Made by a program: the position numbers and the translations under genes. This document shows, piece after piece, positions 42,101-53,500 of a stretch of 64,000 nucleotides of DNA. Source of the DNA: Mactromeris polynyma (taxonomy: Eukaryota > Mollusca > Bivalvia > Venerida > Mactridae); the NCBI GenBank assembly GCA_032209605.1, contig JASFXZ010000078.1, forward strand, positions 310,001 to 374,000, in the 5' to 3' direction. How positions within the stretch are numbered: the first letter of the stretch is position 1; each line of letters opens with the position of its first letter. A model generated the notes under the pieces. The model was not told where the DNA came from. It ran no database searches and saw only the letters and a program-made list of their open reading frames with translations.

Positions 42101-44940
42101 TGTCAGATTTCCCTCTCCGATTTTATTGTTTCTAACACTGTAAGATAAACATTAATCACAATGAAATGATTCTTTTCCACAACTGTGCTACTGTCAGAAG
42201 CTGCCTGCGTCGTTAAATTGGCCATGAGAACAGTTTATGGTGGGGGGGGGATGGTTCTGTTGTGGGCTTAAAAAATGCCTACAGGTTTGAATTATTCCTT
42301 ATTGCCAACAGTTATGGTTGCCTCACAAGACAATCTGATTTAGAAACATTAACAATTCATAGCTTTTCATGATGAATTTGTTGGCATTGCTGTGTAAATT
42401 CGATTTTGTTTTAGCCTAAGTCGATGATATGCAATGTTTACAGTTAAGCCGGTTTATAATGTACAGCTTTGTGATACAATGTAACAATGAATTCTGATTG
42501 GTTCACAAGTTCTTTGGCACATATTTAGAGATGTAATGTTGATTGTTATTTCCTCTTCACGCCATGTGCAGTTGTTAATTCATGGTTCCTCATACACGAA
42601 CTCTGAGCTAATGAAACATGATTTTAGTTGTTTTCAACAAAGGTATTGTTACATAAATGCGATATTTTTTGTTCATTTTCCTGTATTTTAGGGAATGAAA
42701 TCTGTCTCAATCTAAATGTTGCAATCAAGATAACCATATTGCATTGTCACTTATTGTGCAGAATAAATGATCAGAAGCTAACAATTCGTATATAACTGTC
42801 ACCCAAAAACTGCTTCAAAGGGTTTCTTGTTGAATAACACCCTAACAATGTGACGCTTCATAAATATTTTCCTTCTAACTGAAGCCACAGTTGTCTTCAT
42901 AAGTTACTGCCTCATTGTTTGATTGTTTTATATGTATAGGAGCAACTCTGTTATGTATTTTTTGTGCTGACTTGCACTGAGCACATAAACCATTTTGGGG
43001 AATTACTTAGGTTTTTCTGTTCATGATTTATATAAAATGACACATGCGACCATAAGATGATGTAAATCAACGATGGAAGATTGCCTTCTTGGAATGCTGG
43101 AATAAAGCATCATTGCAAAACACATTTATTAAAGACCCTATATTAATAATAAAACATAAAGATGGTTTTGGAGGAAAGGCTGTCTAGGTGGGAGAGCTGA
43201 TAGCCAAAATCTCTTCTCTGTGAAGATAAATTAGGTTCAAATAGACTTATTTCTCTGATAACCTGGAACTGAATATTTGGCTTGCAGTGAACTGCTCCCA
43301 ACATTGACCTGTATAAACTTGGTGCCTCCACAGTAAGTAAGTTTTTGGCAGGTGCATTTTGCCATTACAACACTGACAATAAAAGCTGCATATTTCTGCT
43401 TGTATGATGTCCATTTGTTGATGAATTATCTGTGGCAATAATTGGCTAGGAAATTAATGACAATAACTTTTCTTGGCAGTAATTGCTTAACCTCTTGCAT
43501 GCATAACAACATGCAATGCCTTTATTATTTCTTGCCTTAAAAAGTTTGGATTTTTTTCTTTCCAAACGTTTTTTGAATGATAGAAGTTAAGTGATGCCAA
43601 TTATTTAATTTGTAATCACGCGTCTGTATAGAAATTACCTCAACAGAAGGTTGACTCGGATAGCTTTCATATGATCCGATATATCTGCTCTATGACTTAT
43701 ATACCTAAAATCCATGAGTACATTGTGAGTTGGAGATAAAAAATGAAGTAGAAAAATGTTTGACATTTGCTACCTCGTAAAAAACATGATGATAATTCAA
43801 TTACGTGGAAGGTAAATGCAGAAATTGGGAAGTTTATGCCTACGGCTGGTACTGATTTTGAAGTACTGGGAAATGGCCTATGTAGCATGAATATCTAACC
43901 AATGCTTTCTATTCTTGACAGTATAAGCTATCATTTCTCAAGAATCTGTCTTAATTGAAGAAAACCATTCTTAGCATGAATGTTCTGAGACATATATTGT
44001 TATAAATTACTTTGAAAAACAGACTGGAAGTATTATTTTTGTAATAGAAAGCTTGAGAGAGGGTTTTAAATTGGGTATTAATGTCTACCTACATATTGCT
44101 GAAGTTTGTTTAGACAATTTGCACGTTTTTTGTTGATGCCTGGAACGAAGTACCATCGAAGCTCAAATTGAGACTTCTGCCAAGAAATGTCATCAATTAC
44201 ATTAGAAAAAAAGATGGGCCAATTTTCCAGCAGAGTTAATATAAGTTATTATCTTATTATACCGTCTGTATGTGTGTCGACAATGAATCATGTGACGTAC
44301 ATGTATTACTTGCAGTTTTATCTGGAATATATTGTATGACCAGATCTCCGATGCGTAAAATTCTCCGATGCGTAATGCTGCATTATGTTTTGTAACTCAT
44401 CTAATTTTCTATGTTTCTATCCACGGTGATACCCTGTTATTTTATCTTTTAATGAAATTATAGCAGTGGTTTCGATTAATCCATCAGTTCTTGAAATATT
44501 TAAGATGCTGTCAATTAGCGTCATGAAAGAAAATTCCAGAAATCAATGTTTATTACTATTTTGCATGCTCGAAAGAAATCGCATTTGGGTTTGTATCGTG
44601 TATTGTGTTACACTGTGGTGGTTTTCCTGCGGGACTCTCTGTGACACAGATCCTGGAGCATTATGGTAGTTTAATGACCGTCGCCGAGAGCCGCTTATGC
44701 TCTCTATAAGTTGTAGGTCACGGTCAACGAAAATATTGAACATTAGCGGATCCTGACGAGAACTTTATTCTGTCACATTGATTCCCTGGCTATCTGGATT
44801 GTGTTAATTGGATGACTATGACGATATGTCATTCTTATCACGTCTGAACAATTAGCTTGGAACATAGTTTTCAATATTTCTAAACATATAAAACAAAGCA
44901 AATTAATTGTCAATATAATTCTTTCATTAACCAATTATCG

Positions 44941-44955
44941 TGTGTGTGTGTGTGT
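44941..44955. repeat. (TG)n microsatellite
   Basis: A short uninterrupted TG run of about seven repeats in non-coding DNA. Confidence 0.85.
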
Positions 44956-47364
44956 AGGTGTCATCTCTCAGTCCATTAATAATTATTCTCATGCACAGAT
45001 GTTTGCAATTAAAATCATTTCATCATAATTTGAATACCAGAATTAAACCGTTAGCTGGCCATTAAAAGTTCCCTCAGCTATAAACTTCAGTACGTTTTTA
45101 TTTTACAGTTATGCAAAACAAGAAGAAGTAAAACTCAAAATTTTCAAACCATTGTAAACCTTGGAGCCCCTTGAATCTTCATTCAAAATTATGACCCTGC
45201 AAATATTGCTTTTTTGGCAACTGTGAATTTTAAATTTCCATAAAGTCAAATAAACTGTTACGGATAGTCATATTTATTTCTAACCCCACATTTTATGTCT
45301 TAAAATCAACATAAAACCAATTTCGTGGAAAAATTTAAAAGTAAATTTTCTTACAAATAATCTTTAGTAATTTTCAAATTTCTCAAGAGAGTGAGTAAAA
45401 GGATGACAAACCGAGGGAAACGGAGGGAAAATTGTCACATGTAAAAATCATTGTCAACATATAACATAATTCATCCCATAAATTTTATTTCCCCAGGTCC
45501 CTAGTGAGCTTTCAGTGTGATTGCAAGGGTTTCCTTAGCAAATTAGTTTCTGCAATATTCCCGCTATTTTCTCGGATCAATGTCGTCTTGCAGGATACAT
45601 ATGGTCGGTTTCCGAAATAATGTAATTTTTGTAATTGGGCTAAGTCTTAATTAAATTCAGATAGAAATTACATTCAGTGTTAAAGGATCAATTGTCACTG
45701 CTTAGGCCACACTTACATAAGTCTTTGTTTGTTGTCTGCATTTTGGCCACAACATAGACCATAGCTTACGTTGGTCTTCATAAAGCCAAAATAATTCCTA
45801 GCACAGCATATTAGGGGCCAATAAAAACATTTCAGAGCACAGCTTTTGGGGTCACTGGTAGGGAGATGGGAAACAAACACCTTTTAAAATTTCGGCCTTT
45901 AGTCTCATTCGGCCATGATAAAAAAATAGTTTTTGGCATAAACCATCAACCCATGAAAATGGCCCCTACTCAAAATTATTTTGAGGGGACTTGTTGGGAA
46001 AATTTATATTTAGCACTGAATTAATAGCCAACACTAGTAATACCAAAAAAAAAATTGATAAAACTTAATTACCTACCTACCTACCAAAGATAGTTCTCCG
46101 ATCTCCATTTTACAAAAAAACCTGTATTTCGAAGAGATTGTTAGTGGACGGTACAAGAAATGTTACTACAACAGAAGTAGAATGTTTTGAAAGTGTTAAG
46201 CTTGATTAAGTGCGATCAACACAATATTAATGGAAGATAGCACTGCAGAATTCAAGTTAGCTCTCTGTTGTCATGGAAACTACAAGGCAAACATAATTTT
46301 TTAAGGTGATAATGCTCAATGTCATTTAATTCCATTTGAAATAACATCAGCAAATATGACTTTACTGTTGTTTTATGCTTAAAATCGAATCTTGTATTCT
46401 GTCTTCGGAGATTATAAAATTTCCCGCAATGCTGTTAAATATGATAGAATTCCCTGTTAGTCTCGATAAAGCATTAAAACCAAGCTTTTCGATGACAGTG
46501 TGCTGTATTCAGCTGCAGAAACCATATTGTTATAATATGAGATTTTTACTTTATCTTCACATTAAATGGAGATACTGTTTGGTTTATTGTTTCACAGTGT
46601 TATCTCCCCGAAGCTGCTGATGTTTCTTTATTACTGTGTGTCTCATAAAATATAATTACTATATTCACTGTTGCTGTGTTCATAGGCAGTTGGGAATATT
46701 GCAAAATACGAGGAAGCTTCAGTAACAATACCAGCATTAGTTATTGTTGAAGAAAGGTGGTCTGATGATTGAGTTAAAGTATGGAAGAAAAATTAAAAAC
46801 TGCACCATGAAATACATTCTTATTAACTAGATGGTCTTAATTTCTTCTAGGTAGTCTTTAAGTGAAGTTATATTGTACAGTCAAACATTGTTGACAGTCA
46901 TCTCAAGAAATATTTTTTTAGAAGTGGGGCCGAAAGTGACCCCTACAACGGGCAGCCACCCAAGAAACACTAGAAGACATGAAAATAGAAACTTAAGCAA
47001 TTTAAAAGGCAAAAACCTTCATTTAGAAAGCGTTTTTTTGCCTAATTTTGAATTCTATTCAAGAAGATCAGTGACTACATTGAAAAAATAATGTAACAAT
47101 AATATTCTATTTTACAGCAGTATGGTTTAGTTATTTTGTCATTTTAAGGCTGGTTCCAATGATATGCTTTCAGTATAATGATGCATGTATATCAGTAATA
47201 AGTTGCTGCTTCGTTGAACGAAACGCTGTGCATTAATTGTAGAGTAAGAGGCAGTGAATGCATGCATAGTTGGATACTGTAGGATTTTGCTGGGCTAATT
47301 AGCGTAATCACTGCATTACTATTTTACGCTGTATAATTATATTGTGTTATTTTTATAATTTCAG

Positions 47365-47542
47365 CTGGCTTCGTGCAGCTTGATGCTCGTATGCTGAATG
47401 TGACAAGATATACCAATGAAAATCTGCGACTTCGTTGTGAAATCACGGGATACCCTATTCCCAAGTATCAGTGGTTTAAGGATGACGTGGTCCTTAGGGA
47501 TAAAGACAGGGTCAGCATTAAGGTGACCCCATGGGGCTCAAG
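47365..47542 (+). CDS. ROR: ROR exon: first half of Ig-like domain
   Basis: This exon is bounded by an acceptor (..ataatttcag) and a donor (AG/gtaaat). The frame starts with two bases of a split codon and then reads GFVQLDARMLNVTRY, and the exon ends two bases into an Arg codon. It carries the first Ig cysteine (LRCEI) and the core tryptophan (YQWFKDD), plus an N-glycosylation sequon (NVT). It matches the start of the vertebrate ROR Ig domain (YLTLDEPM...WFKND) in spacing. This is the most 5' exon I am sure of. Confidence 0.93.
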
Positions 47543-50500
47543 GTAAATATGTTATAGTAGTCTATTCACTGTTTTTAGCATATTGAGTTAAAGCAATACC
47601 CGTATTGAACGGAGAAATTTCAACCATTTGTATCAGGTTATACCAATTCATACAACAGAATGAACACATAAGTATTTTTAATAATCCTTATTCTAAAGCC
47701 TATTGGTCAATATTTTCATCCTATATATGTTTACCTAGCAAGTTTATACTGTCTAGATTTATGTAAATGTTTTCTCTTCCTTCATGGTCAGAATATACAT
47801 ACATATACTAAGGTTGGGGATGAACTGCTATGTTTATCTAGCAAGTTTAGACTGGTGGGTATATGAAAATATTTTCCATTTCCAACGATCATAAAACTCA
47901 ACATTGGCATACGCTCTAAGAATCTTTAAATGTTTTGGTGTTTTATTACATCATTTCTTGGCAAATGTTTATTTTTTGTTACTGATATTGTTGTGAAAGA
48001 AAATTATTTAAAAAAAACCCTGAAATTTCTCAGTATACAGTGTTGATACTTCCACGATTTATGAGATAAGTATATTTATACGTGGAGTACAGTTTGCGGA
48101 TTATGATAATTTCAGCATCATATTCCAATGCTGAGTTCAAACACAGGAATTTAAAAAAACGTTCTAATAGATTGTATTTATACACGGATATGTAGTTTAC
48201 CTTCATACTTATCATATCATGATATTGATTCTCAACCTGTTGTTTTAGAAATGTTTATAATATGTTGTATTTATTTGTATTATAGATATAGAGAAACACA
48301 ACCAAAATGCATGATATTTACTTGTACTAATGCTATAAAATAGAAAGTCCCATACCACATGTGAATTCTGGATTTTCTTTACTTAATGATAAACAAGAAA
48401 TATCTTGGAAAAAGATGGTCGGCACAATTTGAAGGTTAAGATATGTTGTGCAACATAAAAATGTTACGATTGCTTGTCACTCCAGATCCAAAATGGATTT
48501 CGTTAAATTCACTGAAATTCAGTGGATTTCGGTAAGGTAATGCACCCTTTACCGAAAGGTTAACCAATCCGCAACAAAGTTACAAACGTTGTTCGGATGA
48601 AGAGAAATTGCCTTGGTGTTAATGCAAGATTTGATTGGTTTACATAACACTGATATGCAATTAGCAAAACCATGTTAGTAAGGCTGTGCCTAAAAACTTT
48701 CGTCTGGTATTAAAGATATTCATTTCTATCACAAGTGTCTTCTGCTGTTGCAGGTTGAGGATCAAATCCCTAGCACCCGAGGATACTGGAGTATATGGGT
48801 GTAGAGGATGGAACAATTTTGATCAGAAGAACACGACAGGCTATGTGTATGTAAGTCCAGAGACATCTACCGACCCTGTCGACACAACTGATGACATCAA
48901 ACTGCTCCCTAATCTTCCTGCAGATTTGGATTCGGCTGAAAATGGTGGTCCAAGGTAATTGATTGGAACTATTTTGCACAAATTTCACTGCAACGCACCA
49001 TAGGCACGAGTAATGGGGCTTTGTGATGGAAACAATGTGATTAGGTTGATAAACACATGTAAATTTATTCTACATGAAACCGGTATGAACACAATGTACA
49101 TGGCATACATCAATAGAAAGGGGTAACTTATTGTCAACAGATATTTGTTCTTCTTGGTTGTTTTGAAAAGAACGTAGGTGTTTTCACCAGCTATATTGTT
49201 TTCCATCCCATGTCTATTACTCCTGCCAGTGCAACACCACCCCAGTCCTGTTTTTTTTCAGTGACATTTTTTGCACAAATCATGAAACTATGTACTACAG
49301 GAATATTGAGTCTTGCTAGGAAACAATTTTTTTTCTTAAGTAATTGCTTTCTTAATCCCACTTAAGACATCTTTGATGAGGCCATCAGACTCCTAGTTTA
49401 CGTCTCCAGCATCTTCCTTCAAAACCTCTTAGTCTGCTTTCTATGTGTCCGTTATTTCTCCATTTGTCTGCCGCATATAGAAGTTTTTTAACGAAAGTTA
49501 GCTTTATTGACCGAAAACCTCCTTTTATATGATATGATATATATATATATATCTAAGTGATGCTCTAGGAGCAAAAGGTAGACCATGCACTTGTATACTT
49601 ATATATATTTCACTTGTGGCTTTTAATATAGATACAGTGTATATGGTTATTGATCACAGGGTGAAGAAGTTAAATATGGATTTTATTGCACTTTGATAAT
49701 AATGAGAGCAAGAATGTCTAAAATAAGCAAGTTGCTGTTAATAGATTGTCGAGATGGCGTCTGCAATATTCTGATATTTCATGCAATCTACGTAAGATGA
49801 ATTATGACCGTCTGCTGCAAATTCAAAATTCTATTTACTTAGAAATAATCTGGTTAAATTCAACATAGCTATCTAGAACTGTACAAAATGTATTTTTGAT
49901 TATTTCACTGTCTGTACAATCTTACACATTGATGATTCTAGGATTCGGAAAACATATTTAAATTGTTCAGACTTTCATCATCTCCAGGGTTTAAACATAA
50001 TATAATTATTCAGAAAAGATTGATGATTCTATTTTTTCCCCATGAAATAAATCAAATAAGAAAATACATAGCTTACTCATCGTATTCCCTCCTTGTACGG
50101 GAGAGCTGATACATAAGGTAACATGATCTGTTAGTTTTTAAGGAACAGCAGATATGTTAGATTGACAAATACTGGTAACCCAGTTACCTTCATCAGGCAT
50201 GAGAATTTTACACAGATTCACAGAAATCCGCGGATTTGACGCTCGCAAGGTGCCGTTTTTGAGACAATTTAAGCCATCGTAGATGCTTAAAAGCCTGGAG
50301 CCCCCTGGACCCTTTGCCGAATTTTCATCTGATTGTGAACTTTTGCATTCTCATGCCTGCTTCATTCAAGCTAAATTTCAGAATTACAAAGTAACTCACC
50401 ATTACGAATACAGACAGTTTTTGATATGCGTTCGTTTTCATGTTTGTTCAAACCATTCTTGCTCACATAGTTACCTTCATGTATACAGTTATATAATAGT

Positions 50501-53500
50501 GCACATAAACTTATACCAGCTTTCTGTATATTTTTTAGCTTTAAAGGACAGTACGATCCAAACCAACGGTTAGTATATATCCTTATGTCAGTTCTCTTAC
50601 AATGTATTATAGTCACGTCTGGCTGTGGTGTAGGGCTTGCCGTATTCATATCTCAACCTATAGGTGACAAATTTTCATTTTGACTTTAACATGACAACAT
50701 TTTCATGAGGTACCAGTATTTTTGTCTAAAAAGTTAATTTGAATGTAAACATAATGTCTTTAATTATGTGTTAAATCTAATACCCAAATAGTCTATATGC
50801 TTTTGGTAGCTTACTGTTCTCAATGAAATTTTCCGCATGGTATGTGTATGTTAATTAATCTCAACTAGCATAGGGGAGGTAAATCTTTCATTTATGATGA
50901 CTCAATTGTTATCCTGAGTTACAGTTCTTGTTGGTGATATACATATGCTTTGAAATCATTGAGTTCTTACTTCATTTTAGACTTGACGAGTATGTTCCTA
51001 AGCCAACATCAGGCAAGGCCAAGGAACAACTGCCATTTTGTCAACTGTTCAAAGGCAGCGTGTGTTCTACACACATCGGTAACAAGTCTATATACGTGAC
51101 TACGAGATATGCCCAGGGTCTTAGAGAAGAGAGAGTTATAGGTAAACATTCCATACACTATACTGTATTATTTTATATGTTGCTATTTTATTCAATGTAA
51201 ATTTTGTATGCTTTTCAATATTCATTTGATTCGTTTTCAATAAAAAAATTGTATTCTTTTTAAATATAAATTTTGTATTCTTTTCCATTTATTATTTCAA
51301 TTTTCATGTTTCAATGATGACCAAAATCCAAGATCACCTGTGACCACTGATGTCATAGATAGATTCTCTTCATTGACGCTTTAAAGTTCATACTTTAACT
51401 TTACTTTGTGTTGTTGGATGTATATTCTAAACGAAGAGACACCTAAACAAACTTCTCGAGAATTGTTTCATTCCAAAACTGTAGACGTAGTGTTCCTGTA
51501 TTGTCAGGTTTTCTCATTTTGTTTCTTGGTTTTGTGTTTCAGCTGCCTTAAGTGTGATTGGTAATTCAAACGATTTGTCCGACCAATGCAGAAAGTATGC
51601 CATACCATCCATATGCCATTTCTCGTTCCCACAATGTGAGAAAAGCAGCAATTTCGGGATACAGAAACGACAGATATGTCGGGACGAGTGTGAAATGTTG
51701 GAAAAGTCGATCTGTAAGAGTGAATATATTACAGCCAAAAATCATCCTCTGATAGGTATGTCTGCTTAATATTTCATTACAAGTCTATTTTCATCTTGTA
51801 AAAAAACTGTTTTTTTACATAAGGAATTACAGTAATATCTCACTTAAAGACCACCTCAATAATAACATCATCTCAAAATTAAGAAACATTTTCGAGTCCA
51901 TTTTCACTGCTTTGCTCTTTATTCAACCTTAATATTAAGACCACCTCAATAAGAGGATCATTTTTCAAGGGTCCCAAGGGTGGTCTTACTATTGAGGTTT
52001 TACTGTATATAGTTGTAATTGATTATATCTGTATTTTAAGGAAAATAATTGTGTGATTCAACATCAGTATTCCAGATCATAGTCATATTTCATTATATAT
52101 TCAAAGTAATCATTATAATCATTGGCAATGGTTTTACTTTCATGATTTATAGAAACTTGTAAGTATAAAAATAAAAACATTGTTTCACTACAAACTACGG
52201 TTTAATGGGATCACCAAGAAATATCAGATAATTATGGTATGCATTGTTGTTACTGTGTCACCATACATTATTGTAAAGCTGATATTTAGGAAATGTGCGT
52301 GTATTACAAGTACTTCAAAAATCTTATAATGATTTATCATTTATGTATTACAGATAGCAGTGTTCTCCCACGTTGTAATGAACTACCACAACATAGAACA
52401 AACTGTATCAGAGTTGGTGTACCCGTCAAAGGCTATGATGGTATGTACATTTGTATCTGTCCTCAATTTATATTTCTCCATAAGTTACACATGCCAAACT
52501 GTTGATATTAATTATTCTGTTTGTTAATCTTGTTATGGAGTGGTAGACCTCTAGTATCTATCCATTGATACCATTTTATGTACAAAACCCGTTGATTTAC
52601 CAATTCTTGGAACAAATATTAACAAAACACAAGGTACCTGGGTAAACCTTACTGGTTGCTGACTGGACAAGGAACCCCTACATTTTGTACGGATATTGAA
52701 TCATCAGAAATGTTATGCTCCTTCATTGATATGTGACTAAAGTTTATTCTAAATAATTCAGATTTTTTATAACAAACTTGTATTCAACTCAATCATGTGC
52801 CTTTAATATCTTCAACTTCCATAATTCATAATGAAATAATGGTATGAAATTCACAAACCTGTCTCGTATTTAGACTTGGTTGGAAATTATGTAAGAATGT
52901 TCTGAATGAAGATTTTAATTTCCTGGGCATATTAATCCGTAGTTCCGCGTTATTATAGTGGTAATATTTCAAATATCCCTCTCACTATATAATTTGTTTG
53001 TTCAGATAAATGTTACCGTGACAACGGGGCTGATTACAAAGGTCAAGCTTACAAGACTAAGAGCGGTATGGAATGTCGTAACTGGAATCACAATCCCGAG
53101 TTCCCCATTGATCAACCAGCATTTAGTGAGATCTTAGGTGAGTACCCACTACATAAGATCCATATTGATGATAAAGACAAGTAATATCTTTTTTTCTTCC
53201 TATTCTTCTATAATTTTTTGTCATCGTTTTAAATCAGAAGTGATGATAAGCGTATGTTGATTTGTTTTAATCTTATCTAGATTCAGGGGGTCTATAATCA
53301 GACTTATCTGTACTTGAGAGTTGTAAAAACTCATTAAACACAACAAAACAAAACAAAGTTGTAAAATTGACCTGGCCGAATTCTACTGAATACTGAATTT
53401 AATTGTACTCAAAAACATTTTTCAGGTGACCACAATCAATGTCGTAATCCTAATGGTACGATGGCCGGACCTTGGTGCTACACTGACAATAACTTCCGTT

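Larger units (their letters stand above)
32768..47364. other. AT-rich non-coding region upstream of the first certain ROR exon
   Basis: Probably a ROR intron if the 32678-32767 exon is real, otherwise 5' flank. No gene seen. It contains a 41-bp imperfect duplication (33061-33126), a cluster of ACCATG/CATGGT motifs (35484-36110), a G9 run (42242-42250) and a (TG)n microsatellite (44941-44955). Confidence 0.55.

Noticed and set aside
48686..48753. Upstream extension of the Ig exon as an alternative start (in-frame ATG-like frame from 48686)
   Set aside because: It overlaps the interspersed repeat and a pyrimidine tract ending in cag; the splice acceptor with matching phase explains the open frame.
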